This document shows, in pieces, positions 1 to 7,985 of a stretch of 64,000 nt of DNA. The notes under the pieces were generated by a model that saw only the letters and a program-made list of their open reading frames with translations, was not told the origin of the DNA and ran no database searches. Where the stretch lies: the NCBI RefSeq assembly GCF_002979755.1, contig NZ_PCPP01000001.1:156665-220664 (forward strand), in the 5' to 3' direction. Source of the stretch: Chryseobacterium culicis (GTDB lineage Bacteria > Bacteroidota > Bacteroidia > Flavobacteriales > Weeksellaceae). How positions within the stretch are numbered: the stretch's first letter is position 1; each line of letters starts with the position of its first letter. The position numbers and the translations under genes were made by a program.

Positions 1-278
1 CTTTGCAAGTGAATAGTGAATTTTTGCAGTAGAGAAAAAATTGACGAGCGTCAGCGGATTGACGATTGACCATTCAAAATTCCATATCCAATAAGTGAAT
101 TTTGCTTTGCAAGTGAATAGTGAATTTTTGCAGTAGAGAAAAAATTGACAAGCGTCAGCGGATTGACGATTGACCATTCAAAACTCCATATCCCATAAGT
201 GAATTTTGCTTTGCAAGTGAATAGTGAATTTTTGCAGTAGAGAAAAAATTGACAAGCGCCAGCGGATTGACGATTGAC
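1..278. repeat. Tandem 104-bp intergenic repeat, about 2.7 copies
   Basis: Copies at 1-104, 105-208 and a partial one at 209-278 are nearly identical, with a few point differences (for example GACGAGCG versus GACAAGCG). Inside each unit the sequence moves in 7-base steps (ATTGACG ATTGACC ATTCAAA ATTCCAT). It holds no credible ORF. The third copy breaks off where the spacer leads into the hairpin behind the EF-G gene. The array may continue upstream of the window. Confidence 0.9.
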
Positions 279-303
279 AATTCACCAAACATCCATAACC
301 AGA

Positions 304-335
304 CAAGGACTGTAAGAAAAAATCTACAGTCCTTG
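304..335 (-). terminator. Hairpin downstream of the EF-G gene
   Basis: CAAGGACTGTA (304-314) pairs with TACAGTCCTTG (325-335) over 11 bp around a 10-base loop, right after the stop codon of the minus-strand EF-G gene. The stem is strong, but no T-run follows on the minus strand, so it may act as a 3' end or processing signal rather than a textbook terminator. Confidence 0.6.
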
Positions 336-340
336 CTTGT

Positions 341-2407
341 TTAGGTTATTAAAGTATTGGCAATGAAATCAGGCACTAAAGCATAGTGCGACAATTTCAT
401 GCTGATGGAAGCTCTTCCGCTTGTCAGCGTTCTCAGATCAGAAATATATCCGAAAGTGGAAGCCAACGGAACTTCTGCTGCAAAGATCTTTCTTCCTGAT
501 CTTTCATCAATAGAAGTAATTATTCCCCTTCTTCTGTTGATATCTGCAGTGACAGCGCCTGTGTATTCCTCAATACTTTGGATCTCAACCTGCATGATAG
601 GTTCCAAAAATTTAGGACTGCATCCTTTTGCAGCCGCTTTGAACCCTTCTCTTGCTGCAATTTCAAAATCAAAAGCTGCAGAATCCTGAGCGTGGAAAGA
701 ACCATCCAGAAGAGTGATCTTCATGTTTTCAAGAGGATATCCCTTCAGGGGCCCGTGTTCCATGGCTTCTCTGAATCCTTTTTCAACAGAAGGAATAAAT
801 TCAGTGGGGATAACTCCTCCTTTGATCATGTTGATGAATTCCAATCCATATTCATGATCATCCCTTGGTCCTATTTCAAAAGTGATATCAGCAAACTGGC
901 CGCTTCCTCCGTTTTGTTTGGAAAGCTTTTCCCTGTGAATTCTGGTTTCCGTTAAGACTTCACGGTAAGAAACTTTAGGTTTTCCCTGATTAATTTCAAT
1001 ACCATGGTTCAGACGGATTTTCTCCAAAGTAACCTCAAGATGAAGTTCTCCCAGTCCACTTAATAAAGTTTCCCCGGTCTGCGGGTCTCTTTCAACCACC
1101 AAAGAAGGATCTTCTTCCTGAATTTTCGCCAGCACCAAACCGAAAGATTTATCATCACCATTGGTTTTCGGTTCAATAGCTACTCTAATAACAGGAGTTG
1201 GAATCGTAATCGCTTCCAGTAATATCGGTTGGTCCGAAGAAGATAAAGAATCTCCGGTTTTGGCATCCTTTATTCCTGTTAGAGCAACAATATCTCCTGC
1301 TTTAGCTTCTTCCATGGATAATGTTTTATCGGACTGCATTTGTAAAATTCTGGAAATCCTGAAACTGTCACCCGTTCTTACATTCAGTAGGGTATCTCCG
1401 GATTGTATCGCTCCGGAATATACACGAAGCATAGCCAGTCTTCCCATATGTTTATCAATCACCACTTTGAATACAAGACCTGAAAAAGAAGCTGTTTCAT
1501 TCCTTTCCAATGTTACCGTTTCTTCCGTATAAGGATCCCTTCCCTGTAGGTCAGCAAGCTGATCAGGAGCCGGAAGATAAGTTACGACAGCATCAAGAAG
1601 AGGCTGAATCCCTTTGTTTTTAAAGGCAGAACCACAGAGAACAGGTACAGCTGATCCGGATCTGCAGACTCTTTGTATCGCTTCTGAGATCATTTCAACG
1701 GTGATACTTTGTTCATCATCCATAAAGATATCAAAGAAAGTCTCATCATATTCTGCCAAAGTTTCCAGTAATATTGTTCTGTATTCCTTTGCTTCAGCAA
1801 TAGAATGATCGGGGATTTCTTTTTCTACCATGGTTTCTCCGTTTTCATCTGTCCAGTATAATGCTTTCATTTTGACCAAATCAATGACCCCTTCAAAATG
1901 TACTTCAGCTCCAATCGGAATCTGAAGAGCAAGAGGAACGGCATTCAGTTTAGTTCTTATCTCATGAAGAACGGCGAAGAAATCGGCTCCAATTCTGTCC
2001 ATTTTATTGATGAAGCAAATTTTGGATGTTCCATGTTTTTCAGCCTGGAACCAAACATTCTCAGTCTGTGGCTGCACTCCTGAAGAAGCACAGAAAACAG
2101 CAACAACGCTATCCAGAACCCTTAGAGAACGTTCCACTTCCACGGCAAAATCAATGTGCCCAGGAGTGTCAATAATGTTGATATTATACACGTTATTATC
2201 TTTTTTCCATTGAGTAGAAATGGCCGCAGAAGAAATCGTAATCCCTCTGTTTCTTTCCTGAATATCCTTATCCATGGTGGTATTTCCATCATCTACATTA
2301 CCAATTTTATGAATGAGCCCTGTGTAATAAAGAATTCGTTCCGATAAAGTTGTTTTTCCTGCATCTACGTGTGCTATGATCCCTATATTTCGTGTGTTGT
2401 ATTTCAT
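341..2407 (-). CDS. fusA: Translation elongation factor G (stand-alone copy)
   Basis: EF-G is the GTPase that drives translocation of tRNA and mRNA on the ribosome. The 688-residue product shows the P-loop AHVDAGKT (about 12-19), switch I GITI (55-58), DTPGH (80-84) and NKMD (134-137), followed by domains II to V of normal length. The open frame extends 50 codons further upstream, but that extension is not EF-G-like. I place the start at the ATG at 2407, where the family sequence begins (MKYNTRNIGI). Usually fusA sits in the str operon with rpsL and rpsG; neither is here, so this may be a second, divergent EF-G paralogue. A ribosome-protection role (TetM-like) is less likely because the sequence reads as a full EF-G. 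Identification is firm; the exact role of this copy is inferred. Confidence 0.93.
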   Translation of the reverse strand: MKYNTRNIGIIAHVDAGKTTLSERILYYTGLIHKIGNVDDGNTTMDKDIQERNRGITISSAAISTQWKKDNNVYNINIIDTPGHIDFAVEVERSLRVLDSVVAVFCASSGVQPQTENVWFQAEKHGTSKICFINKMDRIGADFFAVLHEIRTKLNAVPLALQIPIGAEVHFEGVIDLVKMKALYWTDENGETMVEKEIPDHSIAEAKEYRTILLETLAEYDETFFDIFMDDEQSITVEMISEAIQRVCRSGSAVPVLCGSAFKNKGIQPLLDAVVTYLPAPDQLADLQGRDPYTEETVTLERNETASFSGLVFKVVIDKHMGRLAMLRVYSGAIQSGDTLLNVRTGDSFRISRILQMQSDKTLSMEEAKAGDIVALTGIKDAKTGDSLSSSDQPILLEAITIPTPVIRVAIEPKTNGDDKSFGLVLAKIQEEDPSLVVERDPQTGETLLSGLGELHLEVTLEKIRLNHGIEINQGKPKVSYREVLTETRIHREKLSKQNGGSGQFADITFEIGPRDDHEYGLEFINMIKGGVIPTEFIPSVEKGFREAMEHGPLKGYPLENMKITLLDGSFHAQDSAAFDFEIAAREGFKAAAKGCSPKFLEPIMQVEIQSIEEYTGAVTADINRRRGIITSIDERSGRKIFAAEVPLASTFGYISDLRTLTSGRASISMKLSHYALVPDFIANTLIT

Positions 2408-2596
2408 TTTGTTTGATTTAAATTGTTGATTTTTAGATCTGTGTTGAGAAAAGATTCTGAAAAAAATGAGCACAAAATACACTCCGGACTTATAAAGTCG
2501 GCAAAACATTTTTGTATTTTGTATCAAAGGGAAATTTTCAGAGATCTTAACAAACAACAGAAGTTCTTTGAATTGTTAAAGTCTGAAAATAGGGCA

Positions 2597-2628
2597 GCAA
2601 AAAAGACCTATCCGAATAGACAGGTCTT
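2597..2628 (-). terminator. Possible attenuator in the EF-G leader
   Basis: On the minus strand AAGACCT and AGGTCTT (2628-2622 and 2609-2603) form a 7-bp stem with a 12-base loop, followed directly by a run of six T. It lies about 190 bases upstream of the EF-G start and reads towards it. This suggests either the end of a short upstream transcript or attenuation of EF-G; the sequence alone cannot say which. Confidence 0.4.
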
Positions 2629-2936
2629 CAATATATTTTTGGGTATAAAAGATCTATAGAACTATTCAGATAAATATTCAGTGCTGCCAAAGAACACAGC
2701 TCTGACAGGATTGCTTAACGTTATAATATTTATCATTTTTGTTGACATTGTTGATTTTTAATCGGTTGCGAAATTATAATTTTTTTTTGATTTTCAAAGA
2801 ATTTTTAAAAATATTTTTTTTGATATTGATCGTAAACGGTTCGGAAATCATCTTCGGGAAACCTGTCAAAATCATTGGATTTCATAAAAATATCTTAAAA
2901 CAGATAACGAACGTAATGCTTTTATGATAAAAATTT

Positions 2937-2944
2937 TATCTTTG
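2937..2944 (+). promoter_or_regulatory. Candidate -7 element for the Ter cluster
   Basis: TATCTTTG fits the Bacteroidota -7 consensus TAnnTTTG and lies about 90 bases before the TTG start of the first Ter-cluster gene. No clear -33 TTTG is seen at the expected distance. Confidence 0.45.
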
Positions 2945-3033
2945 GGAAGAATAGTATTGTAAACACTTTTTGATGATTAAAAAATTTTAAATCTTTTTCA
3001 AGAAGCTAATAAAAACTTTTAACTTAAAACCTA

Positions 3034-3702
3034 TTGAAAACAGATATCGACATCCACAACCACTGTCATTTTTCTTTTGACCTGTGGCTCACTTTAATCA
3101 AATCTCATCCTGAATTTAAGGCAAAAAGAGTTGAGCTGTTCTCCTCATTTTTCAACGTAGAAAAACCGATAGAGGAGGTTGCGAAAACCGTAAAATATTA
3201 TGATGATCTTTGTAATACCATCAATGAAGTTACTGGAGGGAATATAGATACTTTTGAAATCTATTTGATGATTCTTGGGGCTCTGGATGTAGATGTTAAA
3301 CAAATGAATAAGGAAAAACTTAATGCGTTTTACAGTAAAAGCGAAGATTTGTTTCTGGAATATAAGCCCGTTGTGATTTTTGAAAATATCCACGGTTTTT
3401 TTGAGGATATCAAAAATCAAGGAAAGACAATTAATATTCTGAGTAATACAGGCTTTATCAAAGGAAAAACCATGAGGAAATTTCTGATCCATGAAAATCT
3501 GGATCAGTACATAGATTTTCATATCTATTCTGATGAAATCAACTGTTCCAAACCGAATCCGCTTATTTTCCAGGAAGTGAAGAATAAGGTTAAAGATCAG
3601 GATTTGCCACTGCATCAGATCCTGCATATCGGAGACAATCCGGTAGCAGATTATCAGGGAGCAAAAGACTTCGGTTTCAGTGCACATTTACTTAAATACT
3701 AA
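3034..3702 (+). CDS. HAD-superfamily hydrolase of the Ter cluster
   Basis: A 222-residue haloacid-dehalogenase-fold protein, probably a cytoplasmic phosphatase. Motif I reads FDLWLTL with the nucleophile at Asp16. Motif II is SNTG (137-140), motif III contains Lys173 (CSKPNP) and motif IV is GDNPVAD (200-206). The second Asp of the usual DxDxT, the general acid/base, is Trp18 here. The start is a TTG, because no in-frame ATG precedes the family-like N-terminus. Only 8 bases separate it from the phosphoribosyltransferase-like gene. HAD and phosphoribosyltransferase genes are known companions of TerD/TerC clusters, where a nucleotide-like metabolite pathway has been proposed. The substrate is unknown. 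I am sure of the fold and unsure of the start and activity. Confidence 0.82.
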   Translation: MKTDIDIHNHCHFSFDLWLTLIKSHPEFKAKRVELFSSFFNVEKPIEEVAKTVKYYDDLCNTINEVTGGNIDTFEIYLMILGALDVDVKQMNKEKLNAFYSKSEDLFLEYKPVVIFENIHGFFEDIKNQGKTINILSNTGFIKGKTMRKFLIHENLDQYIDFHIYSDEINCSKPNPLIFQEVKNKVKDQDLPLHQILHIGDNPVADYQGAKDFGFSAHLLKY

Positions 3703-3710
3703 AAATAAAC

Positions 3711-4535
3711 ATGAATAAAAGATACAGCTTACACCACATTCATTCGGCGGATGAGTTCACTTTCTCACCTGCGGAATACAGCTATTTCAAATATGGCGAT
3801 AAGTCGTATGCTGAAAAATTTGCCAAAGAATTATTTGATGGATTTATTTCTGAAAATGAGGAGCTTTTAAATACCGATAAAGAGATTGTTGTGCTGCCAA
3901 GCCCCTATATGGCTATTCCTACGGCATCCAACTTTTTATGCTTTTACTTTAAAAAGCACCTGGATTTTTATCTGTTTCAGAAAGGAAAGAAGTCAAGTAT
4001 TTTATCTAAGATCAATCGTAATCATACCTATATCACAGATTACGGGAATCTTAATTTTGAAGATCGTAAAAATCTGATCGCAAATGATACTTATTATATC
4101 GATAAAGATTTTTTGAGAGGAAAACTTTGTATTTTTATAGACGATATAAAAATCACTGGAAGTCATGAATATACGGTCAACAGAATTTTGAATGAATATG
4201 ATGTGGAGGCGGACTTTATGTTCATGTATTACGCTGAACTGATGAATTTTGACCTTGACCCTAAAATTGAAAACTTTTTCAATTACTATGCAGTAAAAAA
4301 TGTAAAACATGTTGCAGAAGTGATGAATAAAGAAAGTTTTCAGTTCAATACAAGGATTGTAAAATATATTTTAGGACTGGAATCAAGTAATTTTGATTAT
4401 CTTACGTCTAAAGTAAAAAGAGAACAGATGGACCTGCTTTTGGAGCTGGCTATCAGTAACAATTATCATTTAATAAAAGAATACGAAAATAACATCAATA
4501 CTTTAACACAAACGGAATTATATTATGGCTATTAA
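3711..4535 (+). CDS. Phosphoribosyltransferase-like protein of the Ter cluster
   Basis: This 274-residue protein carries a phosphoribosyltransferase PRPP-binding loop, LCIFIDDIKITGSHE (139-153), with the paired acidic residues Asp144 and Asp145 followed by a TG turn. Such proteins occur beside TerD-family genes in the predicted nucleotide-metabolite module of Ter stress systems. It is presumably cytoplasmic: no signal peptide or membrane segment is visible. Its last codons overlap the following terD start by 11 bases, which implies translational coupling. The C-terminal 100 residues are not recognised. The substrate base is unknown. The PRTase fold is well supported by the motif; the role is inferred from context. 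Confidence 0.75.
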   Translation: MNKRYSLHHIHSADEFTFSPAEYSYFKYGDKSYAEKFAKELFDGFISENEELLNTDKEIVVLPSPYMAIPTASNFLCFYFKKHLDFYLFQKGKKSSILSKINRNHTYITDYGNLNFEDRKNLIANDTYYIDKDFLRGKLCIFIDDIKITGSHEYTVNRILNEYDVEADFMFMYYAELMNFDLDPKIENFFNYYAVKNVKHVAEVMNKESFQFNTRIVKYILGLESSNFDYLTSKVKREQMDLLLELAISNNYHLIKEYENNINTLTQTELYYGY

Positions 4536-5082
4536 CTTACAAAAAGGACAAAGAGAAAATATTAACGCACCTAAATTCACTGTAGGTTTAGGATGGGATA
4601 TCAATAATACTTCTACAGGAACAGGGTTTGACCTTGATGCCTCTTTATTTTTGCTTGGGGACGACAAGAAATTAGTTTCAGATAATCACTTTATTTTCTA
4701 TAACAACCTTGAGTCTCCGGACAAATCTGTAATCCACACAGGAGATAACCTTACAGGAGAAGGAGCAGGTGACGATGAGCAGATCAAAATTGACCTTACA
4801 AAAATTGATGATGCCATCAAAGAAATTACAGTAGTAGTAACTATCCACGAAGCAGATGCAAGAAAACAAAACTTTGGACAGGTAAGAAATTCTTTCATCA
4901 GAATTTTCAATACAGATACGAATGAAGAGATCTTAAAATATGAATTAGACGAAGATTTCTCAATCGAAACGGCTGTAGAATTCGGAAGAATCTACAACAG
5001 AAACGGAGAATGGAAATTTGAGGCTGTAGGTGCAGGACAGAGAGACGGCCTTGAGAAGTTTGTATCAATTTATCAGAAGTAA
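4525..5082 (+). CDS. terD: TerD-family tellurite resistance / stress protein
   Basis: A 185-residue TerD/TerE-type protein starting with the family signature MAINLQKGQR. The acidic calcium-binding loops are visible (WDINN and GFDLDASLFLL at about 24-44, and DNLTGEGAGDDE near 75-86), as is the conserved end RNGEWKFEAVG. TerD proteins are soluble calcium-binding proteins that act with TerC near the membrane in tellurite, phage and colicin resistance and in a broader chemical stress response. The ATG at 4525 lies inside the end of the upstream gene (11-base overlap). The gene is followed after 2 bases by telA. A second TerD paralogue lies at 7292. The family call is certain. Confidence 0.96.
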   Translation: MAINLQKGQRENINAPKFTVGLGWDINNTSTGTGFDLDASLFLLGDDKKLVSDNHFIFYNNLESPDKSVIHTGDNLTGEGAGDDEQIKIDLTKIDDAIKEITVVVTIHEADARKQNFGQVRNSFIRIFNTDTNEEILKYELDEDFSIETAVEFGRIYNRNGEWKFEAVGAGQRDGLEKFVSIYQK

Positions 5083-5084
5083 TC

Positions 5085-6260
5085 ATGGACAATCAGGAAA
5101 ATCAACCCATAGATCCGCTAGGATCAATAGAACCTCTTAAAACCTTTGAACCTACTCCAATGGTTCCGCCAACACCGGCTCAGCCTGTTCAAAATGCAGC
5201 GCCGGCAGTGCTTGTGGATAGAGAGGGAAATGTAAATCTGACTCAGTTGCAGTCGGAAGAACGTGAGAAATATGAAGTTCTTGCAAATTCTATTGATGAA
5301 GCCAACCCAGGTTCTATCGTAAATTTCGGGGCAGAACTTCAGAAAACATTAACCAACCAGAGTGACAGCTTCTTAGGAAACGTAAGAAGATCCAACTCAG
5401 GAGAAGTAGGAGGGCTTATCAATGATCTTTTGGTGGAGCTTAACTATGTAGATGTAGAAGAGCTTAACGGAAATAAAGTGAAAAGTTTCCTGAGCAAATT
5501 ACCCTTCATGAAAAAGGTAATAACTCAGGTGGAAAACTTGTTTACAAAGTATGATAAGATCATCAACAATATCGAACAGATTTCTTATAAAGTAAATGCA
5601 GGAATCATCACTTCTACAAAAGATAATGCTGTCCTTCAGACCATCTTTGAAAGCAATGTGAATTCTATCAAGCAGATTGAAGGTCTTGTAATTGCAGGAA
5701 ATATAAGAATGGAAAGAGCTGCTGTAGAACTTGCTCAGATGGAAACGAGTCCTCAGAATTTTCAGGATTATCAGATTGCTGATAAGAGAGATTTCATTGC
5801 AAGATTAGACAGAAGAATGGCTGACCTTAAAGTGGTGCGTGTGATTATGATGCAGTCGCTTCCACAGATCAGACTGGTACAGAATAACAACGTTTCTATC
5901 GCTGAAAAAGCACAGACCATTCTTACCACTACACTTCCTGTTTGGAAAAACCAGCTTTCACTGGCTGTAGCAATGTACAGACAACAGCAGAATATTGAGA
6001 TCCAGCAGAAAGTATCTTCTACTACAGAAGAAATCTTAAGAAAGAATGCAGAGCGTCTTGGTCAGAATTCAATAAATGTTGCCAGAGCAAACGAACAAAC
6101 TATTGTATCTGTAGAAACATTGAAAGAAACAACGTCAATGCTTATCAATACACTGAATGAAGTGAAACAAATCCAGAAACAGGGAGCAGATAACAGAAGA
6201 AAACTGGATCAGGATCTTCAGACATTGGAGCATGAACTTAAAGCGAATGTCAGAGGTTAA
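5085..6260 (+). CDS. telA: TelA/KlaA-family toxic anion resistance protein
   Basis: A 391-residue protein of the TelA (toxic anion resistance) family, recognisable from the helical region with ERMAAVELAQMET-like and LDRRMADLKVVRVIMMQSLPQIRLVQ segments (about 210-270). The N-terminal 60 residues are Pro-rich and low in complexity, and the rest is almost all alpha-helical with coiled-coil character at the end. Family members occur with TerD and TerC genes and are linked to tellurite resistance; the molecular role is still unclear. It starts 2 bases after terD, on the same transcript. The start ATG fits the family, although the Pro-rich head could vary between strains. Confidence 0.9.
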   Translation: MDNQENQPIDPLGSIEPLKTFEPTPMVPPTPAQPVQNAAPAVLVDREGNVNLTQLQSEEREKYEVLANSIDEANPGSIVNFGAELQKTLTNQSDSFLGNVRRSNSGEVGGLINDLLVELNYVDVEELNGNKVKSFLSKLPFMKKVITQVENLFTKYDKIINNIEQISYKVNAGIITSTKDNAVLQTIFESNVNSIKQIEGLVIAGNIRMERAAVELAQMETSPQNFQDYQIADKRDFIARLDRRMADLKVVRVIMMQSLPQIRLVQNNNVSIAEKAQTILTTTLPVWKNQLSLAVAMYRQQQNIEIQQKVSSTTEEILRKNAERLGQNSINVARANEQTIVSVETLKETTSMLINTLNEVKQIQKQGADNRRKLDQDLQTLEHELKANVRG

Positions 6261-6276
6261 TTTATAGAGTACTAAG

Positions 6277-7224
6277 GTGGGGGATGATGCAGCAACCATA
6301 TTGTCGCAAAGCAAAAGAAGATTAACAAAGCTTAAGCTTCTCGCTAATTTTTTTGAACATATTGATATCATATCAATTTATATCAAAACAGATATTATCC
6401 ACAATCTGTTCCAGGAAAATACGGCTTTGGATTACAATAAACTGGAACTTTTCCACCTGCAGTATACGGACAGCCTCATAGAACTTCTGACTAAAATTAA
6501 AAAGCAGAAGGAGAATGATATGCTGGCGGTCATCAATGAAATTAACATCAACAGTAAATATATTTCAGGTTTTGAAGAAAGACAGGTAGACAGTTTTCAG
6601 ACCGATAGGAAAATGTACAGCGGTGTATTTTCCCAACATCTGAAAACGTTGTATAAAGATCTTACGGAAGATAGTTTTACAGCCAATTGGGATAATGTAT
6701 TATACTTTCATAAAAAATATGCTCAGGAATTTTACAGAGCGGAAGCAGATGAGACGCTGTTGAAATCCGATTCATTTCCCGCATATCAGTATAAAGATTA
6801 CTCCATTGAAAGAAAACTGTTAGGAAGGCTTAATATACAAGGGTTTAAAGTCCGTTTTGTATGTGGTTACCTCATTGGAACCCATGATTATGAACTTTTC
6901 AAAATCTTTCAGTCTGATGATCATTTTATTTTCAGTGTTGACGAAAAGAAATTGTATCTTTTTGACAAAGAACTGGACAAGCTGGATATTTCTGAAAATC
7001 AATCTAATCAGAGTACCATTATTGATCAGCTGAGAAGTAAAAATGAACAGCTGGAACACAGTATGAACGAAAGGAAACGTACGTTGCCGGCAGAAGTGGA
7101 AGGGGTTTTGAAAGACTATATCAAAAACCTGGAAAATATGGATATTATGAGTAAAATATTTGATTTTGACGAAGAAACCAATATTCTGCGGGCAATGCTT
7201 AATTTGAATTTGAACAATAACTAA
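6277..7224 (+). CDS. Unrecognised Ter-cluster protein (315 aa)
   Basis: I do not recognise this protein. It is 315 residues, soluble, rich in Lys, Glu, Asp and Asn, with a helical N-terminal half and a likely coiled coil at about 240-285 (QLRSKNEQLEHSMNERKR). The start is most likely the GTG at 6277, just after an in-frame TAG at 6265; a TTG at 6301 is the other choice. It lies 16 bases after telA and 67 bases before the second terD, all on the same strand, so it is probably part of the Ter operon. The position suggests a scaffold or partner for TelA or TerD, but nothing in the sequence shows a catalytic motif. The gene is real by length, context and codon use; the function is unknown. Confidence 0.75.
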   Translation: MGDDAATILSQSKRRLTKLKLLANFFEHIDIISIYIKTDIIHNLFQENTALDYNKLELFHLQYTDSLIELLTKIKKQKENDMLAVINEININSKYISGFEERQVDSFQTDRKMYSGVFSQHLKTLYKDLTEDSFTANWDNVLYFHKKYAQEFYRAEADETLLKSDSFPAYQYKDYSIERKLLGRLNIQGFKVRFVCGYLIGTHDYELFKIFQSDDHFIFSVDEKKLYLFDKELDKLDISENQSNQSTIIDQLRSKNEQLEHSMNERKRTLPAEVEGVLKDYIKNLENMDIMSKIFDFDEETNILRAMLNLNLNNN

Positions 7225-7291
7225 GACGAAATTTGAAAGCAAAGAAGATTCACTTTTTTGCAAAATGTAAATAATAACTAAACATAAAAAG

Positions 7292-7900
7292 ATGGCTATC
7301 AACTTACAAAAAGGTCAGAGAATTAACCTTAAAAAAGAAAATGGTGCTGAACTTTCCCAGGCTTGTGTAGGAATCAACTGGGGAGCAATTGAAAAGAAAG
7401 GATTTTTTGGAACTAAAAAAGAAGCAGTAGACTTAGACGGAAGCTGTATTTTATATGATTCAAATAAAAATGTGACTGAAGTAATTTATTTTGGAAATCT
7501 TAAATCCAGAAACGGATCTGTAAGACACAGTGGAGATGACCTTACAGGTGACGTGGATGGAGATGATGGATTGGATAACGAAGTAATCACAGTAGATTTC
7601 AGCCAGCTGGAGCCCAATGTAGAGCACGTGGCAATGGTTTTGAACAGCTACAGAGGTCAGGATTTCGGAACTATTCCTTTTGCTTCTATCCGTATCTATG
7701 AAGGAACGCCTACCAATGTGAGAGAAGTGTTTGCAAAATATGATATTGCCAATGATGCTTCTTTCAACGGACATGTTGCCATGGTAATGGGGGTTTTCTA
7801 TAAGAGAAACGGAGAATGGAAATTCAACGCTATCGGAGATCCTACAGCAGATAAAAAACTGGAGCAGACGATCCAAACAGTGCAGATGAATTATCTATAA
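7292..7900 (+). CDS. TerD-family protein, second paralogue
   Basis: A 202-residue TerD-family protein (TerZ-like) starting MAINLQKGQRINLKKENG. It shares its first ten residues almost exactly with the upstream TerD. It has the same architecture: acidic loops around VDLDGSCILYD and DDLTGDVDGDDGLDNE (about 50-100) and the terminal RNGEWKFNAIGD. An insert KKGFFGTKKEA near 35-45 sets it apart from the first copy. It would bind calcium and act in the same membrane-associated stress complex. It is followed by terC. The 67-base gap upstream could hold a secondary promoter, though no clean TAnnTTTG is present. The family is certain; exact orthology to TerZ, TerD or TerE is not resolved by reading. Confidence 0.94.
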   Translation: MAINLQKGQRINLKKENGAELSQACVGINWGAIEKKGFFGTKKEAVDLDGSCILYDSNKNVTEVIYFGNLKSRNGSVRHSGDDLTGDVDGDDGLDNEVITVDFSQLEPNVEHVAMVLNSYRGQDFGTIPFASIRIYEGTPTNVREVFAKYDIANDASFNGHVAMVMGVFYKRNGEWKFNAIGDPTADKKLEQTIQTVQMNYL

Positions 7901-7985
7901 TCAATTGTAAATCAAAAGATAAATAAAATAGCAATATTTGTACTCTGTACATCTATTGCTTTTATCATATAATAACATAACTCAC

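Larger units (their letters stand above)
2408..3033. other. 626-base AT-rich spacer between divergent fusA and the Ter cluster
   Basis: No credible gene is visible. It holds a 13-bp palindrome GACTTATAAAGTC (2487-2499), the terminator-like hairpin at 2597-2628, long A and T runs around 2770-2825 that should bend DNA, and the promoter -7 element at 2937-2944. Short open frames in it (2423-2659, 2739-2927) have no family-like sequence. Confidence 0.6.

Noticed and set aside
1..278. CRISPR-like array
   Set aside because: The 104-base units are contiguous and have no variable spacers, and no cas gene is present.
2423..2927. Two short plus-strand frames upstream of the Ter cluster
   Set aside because: AT-rich, repetitive in Phe, Ile, Lys and Asn, with no start context or family-like sequence.
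3145..3687. 180-codon antisense open frame within the HAD gene
   Set aside because: It mirrors the HAD coding frame, has biased hydrophobic composition, no family-like motif and no promoter.
6820..7302. 160-codon antisense open frame over the end of the 315-residue gene
   Set aside because: Shadow of the sense gene; rich in Phe and Ile as expected for antisense of AT-rich coding sequence.
7938..7985. TTG start giving TerC 16 more residues
   Set aside because: The family begins at MEHQSILELHP, and the extension overlaps the likely promoter region.
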